A stretch of DNA of 64,000 bases from Spisula solida (taxonomy: Eukaryota; Mollusca; Bivalvia; Venerida; Mactridae): positions 3,420,001 through 3,484,000 of the forward strand of contig OX365955.1 of assembly GCA_947247005.1 (NCBI GenBank). The letters run 5' to 3'. Positions 36,153-48,949 of this stretch are shown piece by piece; position 1 is the stretch's first letter, and each line of letters opens with the position of its first letter. Both the position numbers and the translations under genes were made by a program. The notes below the pieces were generated by a model. That model did no database searches. It was not told the DNA's origin and worked only from the letters and a program-made list of their open reading frames with translations.

Positions 36153-36619
36153 TACATGTTAGAATAAACGCCACAAAGGTTACGGACATATCAATAAATG
36201 AAGTATAATCCGTTTACAAACATTACAATATCATAACATTATTTATTTTATTATACCATATTTATAGAGCACTTATATCATGTAATTACACGTTCAAAAG
36301 TGCTGTACAATCACATTTAAGACATGGTTAAAACAATTTGACATAGATATATACATGCAATCATAACAACAACTATATATATTTATACGGTTTAAAGTTT
36401 AAGGATACACTATTAAGTTTCAGCAGACAACTTGTTATTAAAACATAATAATACCGCCGATGTTGGAGAGCTTATATAAATGTGCATCAATATATAAAAA
36501 GATGTATATACACATGTAAATATAATACAAATGACACAAGAAAACCCACCCTCAATTACCCCCAAATAATGGGTGTTTCTCGAGCAGCATCACATACCAC
36601 TGCCACGAGAAACTGATTC

Positions 36620-36930
36620 CGAAGAAATTGTGATACCTCCTTTTAGGAGAAAGGAGACCCCCGACTTCAAAGAAATGATATTTCCATAACATTGTAGTTT
36701 TATGTATTAAACATTTCAATTGGAGAAAAGGGCAAACTACCATGTTTATAAAAATGATACATTAATAAAAGAAATTGCAATGTTTATATACACAATGTAA
36801 TGTAAACGAGTGACACTAAAGAAATAGTGATTCTTCCTTTAAGGAGAAAGGAGACCCCGACTTCAAAGAAATAATATATCCATAACATTGAAGTTTTATT
36901 GTTTTAAACATTTCAATTGGAGAAAAGTTC
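36620..36930. repeat. Tandem duplication, about 197 bp period
   Basis: GGAGAAAGGAGACCCCCGAC TTCAAAGAAAT and AACATTTCAATTGGAGAAAA occur twice (36640-36733 and 36838-36929). The intervening spacer is unique. No coding signal. Confidence 0.6.
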
Positions 36931-38136
36931 AGTGAAAACCAATACCTTATTTACTAAGCTACATACTAATACACATAATGTCTATTAAAAGAATACATTA
37001 ATAAGAGAAATTGCAATGTATGTTTATATACACAATGTTTATATGTGAACAAGTGAACGAACTGATTAATCGATTTATAATTCACTGCTGCTAGCATGTA
37101 CATATGGTTTATGTTTTTAAATGTTATATTATTAGCAAAACTATATCAAAACAACTACTTCAACGCTTCTGCAATTAAAACTCTCATTTTAAAATACGCG
37201 CGTGCATAGAAATCAGCGTCTGACATTGTAAGTCTGTTAATTGTTTTTTTGTTTTATTTAATTACTTTGACATTCCAATACATGTACAAATACTGTGTAA
37301 TACAGTATCGAACAAGTTTATACGTACAGTGTGTAGTTTGTCGGATATAACTCAAGTCTTATCAATAAATAAACATGGACAATATAAACACTGCACGGTC
37401 GACTGGCCGCTTGTTACTAGCATACGAGTTGAAAACATACGTGTATATGCATTAAACGCGATTATGCACAAGATTGAACAAAACTGCATTTAATTTTCAT
37501 TTTTATTTGTAAACAAATGCTCGCGTTATCATCGGCGGACTAGTAGTATTAGCTAACTAGCTACACGGTTTTAGATTTACAAAAATTAAAATATCAAACA
37601 TCATCTACTTAAATAACGAACACTTAGTCATTGGGAATCTGTCAAAAAGTTTTAGTGTAGCCTCTTTTTCTATTTTCCATTCCTCTTTGTTTTACTCTTA
37701 TAATTTATTTCGTGTCCAACAATCTTACCGGCTTTTTTATTAGTTCAAATGTCTTAACACATTTTCAACTTCCCTGAAACATGGTCGTTATTGTGTCCTG
37801 AATTGTTGTAATCTTCGTTATTTTATTTCTGTGTCGTTGATGGTTGTATTCTTGTAACTGGGCGGGAAAAACACAAATGTACACCAATCCTAATACACCA
37901 GTCTGTGGAGTAAAAAAAGAGTGTGAATGTACAACAAAAACATATAGTAACATTTGCCACGAAAGTCTAGAATGGCAATATGTGGTTTGATGATCAATAC
38001 TAAGACATGTTGGTAAATATGGAACTGGTACGACGGTCATTAGGTGACCACAATAGCTCTAAATATTATTTAGCAATAACAGAATGAAAGGATGCACACT
38101 CTTGATACTTAAGCTCTCCATAGTTTCGAGGAAAGT

Positions 38137-38335
38137 TGCTGGCTTAGAATTAGAAGGTCGAATGACTATTTAAGACCTTATAAGATTCATGCATATTTTC
38201 AATCTGCATCTCAATGTGCTTCTTATGAGGTTTAAGTTGAAGTTCAAAACGCTTTTTTTCGTAAGCTAAGAGTACTTTTCAGACAGTTTTTTCTTGTTTA
38301 CTTAAAATTACAACCTTCTAATTCTAAGCCAGCGA
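38137..38335. mobile_element. MITE family B, copy 3
   Basis: Ends TTGCTGGCTTAGAATTAGAA and, from the right, TCGCTGGCTTAGAATTAGAA, both followed by GGTTGT or GGTCGA. 199 bp. A tRNA-like SINE head (38339-38395, GGTTCAGCGGTAAG and GGGTTCGAATACC) starts four bases beyond its right end. Confidence 0.7.
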
Positions 38336-38338
38336 ATT

Positions 38339-38398
38339 TGCCATGGTTCAGCGGTAAGCGCAGTAGGCTTGCACCCGGGTTCGAATACCGACCGGAAA
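38339..38398 (+). repeat. tRNA-like SINE head
   Basis: Box A-like TGGTTCAGCGGTAAGCG and box B GGGTTCGAATACC, separated by too few bases for a full anticodon arm. Read as a truncated tRNA-derived SINE promoter. The stretch 38400-39850 after it shows only a diverged duplication (TTCACTCTTTGC / TCACTCTTTGC near 39238 and 39417). Confidence 0.45.
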
Positions 38399-39829
38399 CA
38401 AATTAACAAATGATAGGGTAAGTTGGTACTGGTTAGCAAGAATTAAGGTTTGATAGACATGTATTCCGTAAAATGTCGTCATATATTGAAGGATTTTTGT
38501 CAACCCTCATGTAATGAAGCTGATATTTTTGCAAACAAGATAGATAACATTGTCAGAAAATGTTATAAATAGTGACAAGGAATATTGTATCAACAATCTA
38601 GGGATACTCGTACTTGGTATTTTTCTATAGACAATTCGCTTATCAACAAGTCCTATGTGTTACATCAACAACTACTATAATTATTTTTGCGACATATTGA
38701 AATATTTTGTAAGTGTATACTTACTGAATGGGTTTGGCTGTTTCACTTTCTATCTGTTAAATACAGTTCAGCATGAAATCTTTGTGTCGTACAAAAATAT
38801 GAGTCTCAATCTTGTCGAGGTGGATGTACCCAAATACATTTCAATTTGAGAAGTGTTAACACTATATATATTATCAATGTAGCCTCGAAAAATCTGTACA
38901 GTCCGTCTGAAGAATAAACATACATGAAAGTGGAATTATAAATGCAATATGTTATTATAAATTACTAGTTTATTATTTCTGCCACAATCCAAACTAAATC
39001 ATTAAATTTTATTGTTTAAAAACAAAACTAGAACAGTCATTATTGCACTGTTTCGAACATGGAATTGTCTTATTTAAGCATGTAGCCCCTCACAAAAAAT
39101 GTATCTTTATAAGCTATGTGTTCATATTGTGCTTTCAGCGACATATTCTAGTTATGGTGCACCAGATTGATCCAGGTATAATTAACGGTCGGAGGCAGGT
39201 CATATAATTCACGAACAATTAATGCAGTCAGTGTCAAATTCACTCTTTGCTTTTTCACGACTCGATCAATACAGGTAATGATGTTGTGATCCAACCGTGG
39301 GCCTAATGATTCGGACGCTTCAGCATTGAGTGATTCAGTCCAGGTCAAGCTAGGTATTTCTGTATCGATGAATTAATTTTTGCACTGAAATAGTTCTAAT
39401 CAAGCAGTCAATATCAACTCACTCTTTGCATTTTAGCGACTCGTTCACTTGTGCTTTGGTGACTCGGGCGCATCAGCATTGAGTAACTCAATATGACTTC
39501 CTAGCTTTATGCAGTATACGACTCGTCATGATAAAAAGTTATGCATAGGCGCAGTTGTTACTTGTTCTCTTTAAAAGTATCATTTTTATTACTCGTTCAA
39601 TTAACTCTTTCACATCATAGAATAAAACATAATGCAGTTTTAATCATGGGATAAAGCGTTATCAAAATAACTTAAGCTAAGCAGAATTTTAGAAGTTAAT
39701 GAATATACAAATAATCTTAGAGCATTTTCAATACATTTTGGACACCGTTAAAAGAACCATTGACATGATTGGAATGACCACTACAGGGGTTAGAGTTCAT
39801 AAACTACTTGAACATAAATAATAAACTGG

Positions 39830-40470
39830 AAACATAACATATATACACAAATAATAATGCTAATCATAACAATAATAATAACATCACTAACTGAAATAAA
39901 ACAATGAACTGGAAACAAAAACAAATGAAAGCAGTAAACTGGAAAAATAAACAATAACAATAATTGAAAATAAACGATGAACTGGAAACAAAAATCAAAC
40001 TAAAAACAGTAAATTGGAAAAACAAACAATACCATGAACTGAAAATAAACAACGAACTGGAAACAAAAACTAACTAAAACAGTAAACTGGAAAAATAAAC
40101 AATAGCACTAATTGAAAATAAACGATGAACTGGAAACAAAAACTATCTAAAAACAGTAAACTGGAAAAATAAACAATAACATGAACTGAAAATAAACGAT
40201 GAACTGGAAACAAAAACTAACTAAAACAGTAAACTGGAAAATAAACAATAACATGAACTGAAAATAAACGATGAACTGGAAACAAAAACTAACTAAAACA
40301 GTAAACAGGAATATAAAACAATAGAATGAACTAAAAATAAACAACGAACTGAAAACAAAAAACTAACTAAAACAGTAAACTGGAAAACGAAACAATTACA
40401 CTAACTGAATATAAACAATGAATATGAAACAAGAACACACTCGAAACAATAAACACGAGAAACAGAACAA
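39830..40470. repeat. 73-bp tandem array, about 7 copies
   Basis: The anchor GAACTGGAAACAAAAA recurs at 39906, 39979, 40054, 40127, 40201, 40273 and (degenerate) 40346, so the period is 72-75 bp. Within a unit AAACTGGAAAA occurs twice, hinting at an older half-unit. A-rich on the plus strand. Phe/Tyr-rich frames on the minus strand are artefacts. Confidence 0.9.
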
Positions 40471-40876
40471 TAACTAGTACTAACTGATAGTGAACAGAAA
40501 AGAATGCACCTATTTAAAATCAAATTATTCAGTCAAACACGTTATGTTAAGACAGAACAAGTACTTACATTGGAAAATTGACAAGCCCTATTTCTGTATA
40601 TTGCACCCTTATGCGGCCCCCACCTACAATGCAAAAGGGCAAAAATAAAGTATACTGAATTCAACAAATTATTTAACTAACATAGCTCATTTCAATTACA
40701 GCAAAATAAGTGTACATCTCGCCTCCATGCATACACATCAAGAACAACGTTTTGCTGGTGTAGACACTCATCTGATGTTTCACTATAAATAAGTCCTTAA
40801 ACACACATGTGCCTGCCTTGTTTAACACAGTAAGGCACTGGTGGAAAAAATGTGTTTAGTTCATGAACTAGAACTT

Positions 40877-41092
40877 CATGCCTTGGGCAAATTATGTCGA
40901 GCCTCGGCGAACATTGAAAAAAGCACCAACTCAATTGTGCCAAGTTACATCTAATCCCACCATGCATCAAGAAGAAAATATCCGTAGAAACTTGAATTTG
41001 GCCTCTGACCTCCAACTGACATTGACCTTTGAGAGAGGTACCTGGGATTGCTTATTGCACTCCGATTAATAGAGGTGAACATTTATGCCAAA
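40877..41092. repeat. TGACCT-type repeat, single unit
   Basis: Starts TTGGGCAAATTATGTCGAGCC, then CTCTGACCTCCAACTGACAT and TGACCTTTGAGAGAGGTACC, and ends with ATTTATGCCAAATAATATGA. It is one diverged unit of the arrays at 41975-42500 and 45135-45790. Confidence 0.6.
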
Positions 41093-41974
41093 TAATATGA
41101 ACTAAGGCTCAGCCTATTTTAGCGGGCTATGTCAGTTGACCTACATTATTTGTAACATGCTCATCTAGTACTGGATTTTTTTGATGATGCATAACTTTAC
41201 AATAAATTGTTCGGTTACGATTGTGGAGCCTGTTACTTTACCAAGCCGTTTCCAAAATGCGCTACCGAGCGCTTTCCTACGTCTATGCAACGACACACTA
41301 CGAGCGAGCAGTGCTCGCTGATAGAATACCGTTTCTGAACACTTTGCTAGGCGAGTGCAAGAAAGCGCTCGATAGCGGTTTGATACGAAATATTGGGTAC
41401 GAAGTTACGAAGGACGATACGAACGTGCAGCTATCGATTTGAAGTTCATTGTATAACTACGTTGATAAGTGTATTAAATACGACTTTCCTTGTTTAAAAC
41501 AAGTACTTTCGTGGTTTAAACAGTTAATTTAACTGATATGAAAGTCAGCCTGCCACGGTCTGTGGTTTTCACCGCTGAATTTTCAAGATGGCGGTCATAA
41601 GTTCATAAGATTGTCCGAGGTGTCACGATTGAGTTAAAACCAGGGGAGGTAATACCTCTGTTAAGCAACAGAGTTCTTACCTCCCATACTGCCTTGTTAA
41701 TTTATTATCTTTTTTAATCTAGATTTTGGAATATTTTTAAACATCATTAAAAAATAGAAGAAAATTTATGACCTGCCGAATATCGCATTTTAAACAAATT
41801 TTGTTATTCTATTGGCAGCCATTTTTCTTTATCATTCTTTCAGTGCGGAATTGTAACACAAATTTTCAAACCCATTAGTGAATTCGAACTCTGACCAAAT
41901 CACGTGACAGGTGTTACCATAAAGCGGATCGATATCCGCAGGCCTTACGGCCTGCTGATAGTCCGCTATAAATA

Positions 41975-42500
41975 AGATTGGCCAATGCATGAAAAAGATA
42001 GGTCCGAATAAGCTTAAACTCGACCTTTGACCTCCAACTGTGACCTTGACCTATCAGATAGGAACCTGGGGGTCGGGCATGACACTCCGCCTCATGGGGG
42101 GAATGTTCATGCCAATTATAAGAAAGATTCGTAATGGGATGACAAATATTTGGTCTGGACAAACTTTAATTTGCCCTTTGACCTCTAACTGTGACCTTAA
42201 CCTTTGAGATAGGGACCTGGTGGTGTGCATGGCACTCCGCCTAATAAGGGTTAACCATTCATGCCAAATATAAGAATGATTGGTCAATGTATGACAAAGT
42301 TATGATTCGGACAAGCTTCAATTTGACCTTTGACCTCCGACTGTGACATTGACCTTTGAGATAGGAACCCGGGGATTGTTCATGACACTCCTCCACATGG
42401 AAGTAAACATTCATGCCAAATATAAGCAAGATTTGACAAATCAAGACAAAGTTATGGTCCGGACAAAATCGGACGTACGCATGCACGCACTTACGCACGC
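41975..42500. repeat. TGACCT-type tandem array, three units of about 150 bp
   Basis: Each unit has TTTGACCTCCAACTGTGACC TTGACCTTTGAGATAGGAAC, then CATGACACTCC, TTCATGCCAAATATAAG and CAAAGTTATGGTCCGGACAA. Unit 3 has a perfect DR1 at 42324-42336 (TGACCT T TGACCT). The array ends in an ACGCACGCACTTACGCACG tail. Not coding; the short frames match only the repeat. Confidence 0.8.
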
Positions 42501-42569
42501 ACTTAATAAAAAAGTAAATGTATAATTATCATCCCCATACATGTATACATGTTCAACCTCCTCCTCCTA

Positions 42570-42803
42570 AATAGCTAGTGGTTGAGCGCCCGATTCGGAT
42601 GCAGGACGTCTTGGGTTCGATCCAAGGCCGAGTCAAACCAGTGACGAAATAAAAATGGCACCATTTAAACCCTTGCTAGACTCTCATCTTAAATAGGAAA
42701 CTGGCTTCTCTTCTCTCATACCCTCGTGGCGACGGATACCACCATCGGGAATGAGGTGTCGAGAGTGAGTAATATATGTTGAAAACAACTGGTTTGAGAA
42801 TCG
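42570..42803 (+). repeat. tRNA-headed SINE, family F, copy 3
   Basis: The only plus-strand copy: head CTAGTGGTTGAGCGCCCGAT and box B GGGTTCGATCCAAGG, then AAATGGCACC, GAAACTGGCTTCTCTTCTCT, GAATGAGGTGTCGAGAGTG. The polymerase III boxes are well preserved. Confidence 0.8.
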
Positions 42804-43639
42804 ACCTTAAGTAAATTAGTATAAACTATACATTCATATAATAAGTTTCTACCAGAGAAGTTTAGACCACCTTTCATGTTTGTCCTGTTTTCTACCTTTC
42901 TGCCATTTTTGTCTTAGTTTGACAGAACTGCAAAACCAAACATGATTATTTGCATTGTCGTCCTCAGTCGTATCATTTCCAAACTGTAAAATAACAATAA
43001 AACAAATTATAAATCCTGTGAAGTGAATGGAATACAAGAATAGAATACACATAGTCATATCACAACTTATAAACCCAATCACTGTATGACTTATTGGAAT
43101 ACTATACAATTCAACGTGTATGACTTATTGTGAGCAAATCCATCCATGATGTCCGATCATTGTATGACTTATTGGAAGGCTATACAAGTCAACGTGTTTG
43201 ACTTATTGCGATAACCGGACGTTGACTCTTTCATACACTGTGCATAATGTTAGTTAGTGGATTGTTCGATAATAACGTGGAATTCTGTTCTACAATTTGT
43301 ATCAGTATTTAAAATCTCGTTATTATTTGCATGAACGTGGTACGGCATACTTAGAACAAGTTAAATTAAACATGATACCCGGTGTTTTTAAGTCTTTATA
43401 TTATTGGAAACCATTGATACCAGATTAAGCCCCAACGCAGGACACGAAATACATATCCCTAATAAAGAACTTTTGATATCAAAGAAGCTTTAGGCCAAAG
43501 TTTCGTCAAATGTATACTCATTACTTCACAACATACCTAGCATAATGCCTTGAAGCGAGTTAGCAAATTTTGTCAGTCTGGCAGTTTAAATTTGACAACG
43601 ATGTATAGCAAGACGTCATGAGGCAATTTTCATAAAATA

Positions 43640-44200
43640 TTGTTGGTGTAGTGATTTCGGGTCACCACTTTAGCGGCCCTAGTGTGCGTCGTACCGTAAC
43701 TCGTCTTGCTCGTCGCTTATTGGCTAATATCACTGGCGCGAGATAGCGAGTACGAAAACAGGTGAGGTAGACACTTGCTGACCGACCTCGTACATCTCAG
43801 AGCCGTAAGTTAGAGGGCATTAGTCCCTTGTGTTGAAGCTACCCGCAAGGGGCCTTCAATTACTTTACTGGTATACCTATTTTCACAACCGTGATCACCC
43901 TTATATATATTATAATGCTATGCAGAGTGGTACACCTGTTCAACTATGAGCTAATAGACATTTCCCATCTATCACGAAGCCGATACCGACAACCGACTTA
44001 GGACTAATCAGGTAGGGGTGTCTCATACTATTTATGACACTTCATAAATTCATTAATAGAGTTCGTGATTTCCACGTGTCAACTCTGCTAAGATTATAGG
44101 CACCGTCGTCTATGACGTGCGTTTCATCACCAGACTCATAGGCCGCAGTCAAAGAGTCCCGTCTGTCAGGTGCTGGACGAGGTGTGGGGAATGTCACATT
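43640..44200. other. GC-richer stretch of unknown nature
   Basis: Less AT-rich than its surroundings, with a TATATATATTATAATG box near 43900 and many CpGs, but no open frame or repeat partner in the window. It could be a solo LTR or another element; I cannot show either. It is followed by a 260-bp stretch (44200-44460) with many copies of GAATGTCGAAAT-like words in both orientations. Confidence 0.3.
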
Positions 44201-45134
44201 TTGATTTCGACATTCAAATTATTATTTTGGAAGGTCGAAATAATTGTAGAATCCGACATTATACAAATGCCAATTTCAATGTTGATATGAATGTCGAATT
44301 AACATTCATAAATGAATGAAAAACCTTTGAATGTCTAAATGAGTTTCGAATTCGACATTCATTTTGACATTCCAACAACACTATCAGTTGAAACGATTTG
44401 GAATGTCAGAATGAATGACGCAATTTGATTTCGACGTTCAACTTAAATCCGACGTGATTAAAAAACCTTTCGTAATGGCTATGTTTTTTAAAAAAAAGTA
44501 TTGTGAGAGGAACATCAGACTGACATTAAATAGAAGTGAAAGAAATTATTTCACTTAAGATTGATCATTCTAATCTAGTATTAGTGAATTATTTCCCGAT
44601 AAACACAGCGTTTTTCTAGAGCATTCGTGGTTGCAATATCATATTTGAAAGCAGCTTAATTGTCTATTATTATATGATCAGTATGTCTATAGTATACAGT
44701 ACTTTAATATTTTCCAATCAAACAATATTGAGTTCCTCCCATAATACACAGAGCGATACTGTCTAAGAGACAATTAGCCCCTCCCACAGTTTAACTAGGG
44801 TGTGTAATTATCTTTACAGTTTTAAAATAACTCCTCCCAATTAGGTAATATTGCATAATCCTAGGTCAAACCCATACAGGGATCTATGTTTTTACAAGAA
44901 ATTGATTATCAATTATTGACAGTATACTGTGCACCAGGCAATATCATGCAGCTCTTTTTTGCACACTTTCAAGTTTTTCACTGATTGTGTCTCTGAAAGG
45001 GTCCCATATATTGGAGGCATATTCCATCTGTGGACGTATTAACGACTTGTAACAAAGTTCCTTGACCTTTGGTCCACAGTTCTGGGTGTTTCTAGGCAAG
45101 TTTAACCAGAAAAAGAAGAAGAATACTAGAAATT

Positions 45135-45790
45135 CGTGCCCTCGGGCAAACTATGTCGAGCCTCGGTGCACGTTGAAAATGGTTACAACTTAAATCAGCC
45201 TTCAATTTGACCATTGATCTCCAACTGTGACCTTGAACTTTGAGATAGGAACCTGGAGCTCTGACAAGACACTCCGCCTCATGGGGGTTAAGATTCATGC
45301 CAAATATAAGAACGATTGGTCAGTGTATGACAAAATTATGGTCCGGACAAGCTTCAATTTGACCTTTGACCTCCAACTGTGACCTTGACCTTTGAGATAG
45401 GAACCTGGGGGTTGGGCATGACACTCCTCCTTATGGAGGTGAACATTCATGCCAAATATAAGCAACACTGGTCAAAGCATAACACTCCTCCTCATGGAGG
45501 TGAACATTCATGCCAAATATAAACAACATTGGTCAAAGCATGACAAAGTTATGGTCCGGACAAGCTTCAATTTGACCTTTGACCTCCAACTGTGACCTTG
45601 ACCTTTGAGATAGGAACCTGGGGGTTGGGCATGACACTCCTCCTCATGGAGGTGAACATTCATGCCAAATATAAGCAACATTGGCCAAAGCATGACAAAG
45701 TTATGGTTCGGACGGACGCACACACGCACACACGCACATACACCAAAAGTGGCGACTAAGTCTCGCTCACCGCAAGCGGGCTCGACAAAA
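45135..45790. repeat. TGACCT-type tandem array, four units
   Basis: Starts GCCCTCGGGCAAACTATGTC GAGCC and ends CGACTAAGTCTCGCTCACCG then GGGCTCGACA, so GTCGAGCC is inverted at the two ends. Units carry DR1 motifs at 45360-45372 and 45573-45585 and DR0 motifs (TGACCTTGACCT) just after. A short duplication repeats the CACTCCTCC-TATGGAGGTGAAC block. A CGCACACACGCACA tail precedes the right end. Confidence 0.85.
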
Positions 45791-46589
45791 ACAGCTTCAT
45801 AGGGTGAATGGCAGTACCATTTTAAGTATAGTAAGAACAGTACAAAATGCACTTACGTTATTATTTAGCTTCACAATCCGGTGCAAAACGATTCTGCATT
45901 TCAGCTATTTTATAAGACGTACACAGTCAGGTATAACTGTTCAAAATTAATATACATCTGCTATTTGTGACCTGTGTAGGTGACAACACGTGATATATCG
46001 CTTTTGAAGCTCAACAATTAAACTTGCCTGAAGCGATTATATTTCAAATATTTGAGATGTATTTAAACAAAATATGCGTGGAACAAGAGGGGCGATGAAT
46101 TGTCGTTACTGACAGCATACATGGAAGATAAGACATGTGTGTCCGAGCTTAACAGTCCGGTCGAGACACCCCTGAGGAAAGATAGCTTTGCGGACTTCGT
46201 CTGAGCAAAAACGTTCCAGCTGGTCTACTCCTTTCTGGGGAAATGCTTGTCAGACGTCCATTAAAATATGCTGCTGGTACTGCCCATGGAAAGGTGTTCC
46301 TTTATAACCTCATGCGATTTATAAATAATATCGCTTAGTCGATAGACTTTGATCTGTTTGTGCAATTGGGTGTAAGCATGTGTCCAGGATATTGTGATAT
46401 TTACAAACATGAATCGGGATAAGTCAACTGTTGCAAAATGGGTTAATAAAGCAAACACACGTGGTCCTTTATTTTCTAAAAATCACTGATAAATCGTGCA
46501 CGTTTGATTAATTTATCTTCCTGTGTAGTACTTGGGTTGATTTAAAGCAACTTCGTCGTCCTAAACATTGGCTAATCTGGCAAGAACCC

Positions 46590-46730
46590 AACACACAATT
46601 ACCAGTTTTCTCGGACTGTATAGTAACCAGTACTAACTTACTCTTCCACCAGAAATCCAGGAACACTCTACACGTGGAGGAAAATACAATCATGGAACTG
46701 TATGATCCGCCAGGACCAAAGTATATCTTT
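46590..46730. repeat. Fragment of the SINE at 5640-6000
   Basis: Shares ACCAGTACTAACTTACTCTTCCACC-type sequence, AGGAACACTCTACACGTGGA and GGAAAATACAATC with 5820-5900. The 114-codon minus-strand frame that covers it has no other support. No further features seen in 46731-47386 except a 60-bp match (CAGTGACATTCTTTGGCTAC, 47010) to 35083. Confidence 0.45.
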
Positions 46731-47386
46731 GAGATTTGAGAGTGTTTTTGTTTTGATGGATAGTCGATGGACGGCGAATGATCACAAAATAAATACTGAG
46801 AGTTAATGTCCCTAGTTTTACGCCAATAATAAATGACAATGTATGGCTTCATGTAGTTGAAATGACCAACATGTTACATAATACTGAGGTCATTTAATCT
46901 ATGAGATTATACAAAGTAGGAGTTATTCTAGACTTTCAAATTTATCATTTTACATTTATTTCCAACCATTGCACGTGTTCCTCGTGGCTAATCAGTAACA
47001 TTTACAAACCAGTGACATTCTTTGGCTACTCACATGGATCGGTGCATGAGTTTATCTTGCGTAAATCTTAGAAATGACAAAATCAACTGACCGTTAGTGG
47101 AAACTACAGTACTCTTCATACAAAAACTCAGCTCGGGTGCGTGGTTTATGACGACAACGAATGGCACCGACGACGTACTAGACATTGAACTTTGTGAAGT
47201 AAAACACGAATATTTCGCGTAAAATCAGGAAATATATCGATTGTTCATTGGATTAGGTACATATAAGTATTCTTCGACGAATGTGCTAACTTGATAGCTT
47301 GTATCTTTTATTTTGTTAGCACTGGCTGTGGAATACAAAACGTAAATTGCCTTCCTTCAGTATAACAAGGCAGTCCAAAAGACGGC

Positions 47387-48644
47387 TATAATCCCCCGCC
47401 GCATTAATGAATAAGTTATACATTTGCTTATGAGTTCATGCAATTTGGCCCAGGCGTTACAAAAATAAGGAGCGGATGTGAATTGTAAGGTTCAAACCTT
47501 TGACCTTTTAACTGTGACCTTGTCCTTGAACCAGCATGGTTGGAATGTGGGTTATGTATGTCATCTTTATAAGTTACCCATTTGGCATAAGTTTCATGCA
47601 ATTCGGCTTAGGTGTTAAAAAGTTATGGAGTGGACACGAAATGTAAGATTTAAACCTCTGACCTTGAACTGAGATCTAGACCCCGCATGGTTGAAATGTT
47701 GGTTCTACATGTCGGCTTTATTATTTATACATTTGGTATGAGTTTTATGCAATTCAATCCAGCCATTAAAAAGTTAAAGAGCGGACATAAAATGTAAGAT
47801 TTAAACTTTTGACCGTGAACTGTGACCTTGACCTTGAACCAGCATGGTTGGAATGTGGGTTTGCACGTCGTCATCATTAGTTACATATTTGGTAACAGTT
47901 TCATGAAATTCGGCCCAGGCATTAAAAGTATATGGAGTGGACACGGAATGCAAGGTTTTGACCTTGAATCGTGACCTTGACCTTAAAACAGCATGATTAG
48001 GATATAGATTCTGCACGTCGTCTTTATTAGTTACACATTTGTTATGAGTTGCATGCCATTCGGCCAAGGCATTAAAAAGTTATGGAACGGACACGAATGT
48101 AAGATTCAAACCTTTGACCTTGAATTGTGACCTTGACCTTGAACCGGCATGGTTGGAATGTGGGTTCTGCACGTCGTCTTTATTAGTGACATATCTGTTA
48201 TGAGTTTCATGCAATTCGGCCCAGGCATTAAAAAGTTATGGAACAAACACAAATGTAAGATTAAAATCTTTGACCTTGAATTTTGACTTTGACCTTGAAC
48301 CGGCCTGTTTGGAATGTGGGTTCTGCACGAAGTCTTAATTAGTTACACATTTGGTATGAGTTTCATGCAATTCGACCCAGGCATTAAAAAGTTATGGAAC
48401 GGACATGAAATGTAAGATTCAAACCTTTGACCTTAAATAGTGAACTTGACCTTGAACCAGCATGGTTTGAATGTCGAATCTGCACGTTGTCTTTATTAGT
48501 TACACATTTGGTATGAGTTACATGCAATTTGGCCCAGGCATTAAAAAGTTTGAGAGCGGACACGATTTTGTTACGGACGGACGCATGGACGCACGGACGG
48601 AGACCATTCCTATAATCCCCTCCCACTTCGTGGCGGGGGATTAA
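47387..48644. repeat. TGACCT-type array, about 7 units of 150-157 bp, inside TAATCCCCCGCC inverted ends
   Basis: Inverted ends TATAATCCCCCGCC (47387) and GGCGGGGGATTAA (48632). Units contain CCTTTGACCTTGAATTGTGA CCTTGACCTTGAACCAGCAT, then GGAATGTGGGTTCTGCACG, TTATTAGTTACACATTTGG and GGCCCAGGCATTAAAAAGTT. Anchor copies near 47516, 47671, 47824, 47973, 48130, 48286 and 48442. It ends in a GGACGGACGCATGGACGCAC tail. Related in half-site content but not in the rest to 41975-42500. Confidence 0.85.
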
Positions 48645-48949
48645 TAAATGTATAGAGCGATTTTGAATGGATCGACTGCTATGATCTTTTATGGATAGCA
48701 TTTCAAATTCCTGTGGGCTAACCTAATCTTGACATGGTGTGCCTCAGCAAACTTTGGTGTGGAATAAGTAAAAACCCCATGAATCCGTACATGTTTTGAA
48801 TTGAGAACGAAAAACCCAGGTTAATCATGTTCAAATTGTTAATATCTAACAGAGCATTTAATGAAAGACAAACATGATGAGTTTTTCTAACGTTATATTT
48901 AGAGCCTTGTCTGAAAAAAACGGCTCTAGTTTCCCATGCCCACAAGTAA

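Noticed and set aside
41221..41442. 73-codon plus-strand frame in a CpG-richer patch
   Set aside because: No homology recognised and no splice sites that extend it; probably a repeat fragment.
43640..44200. rRNA gene fragment (CTACCCGCAAGGGGCC-like words)
   Set aside because: No extended similarity to any rRNA segment I know; the match is a few words only.
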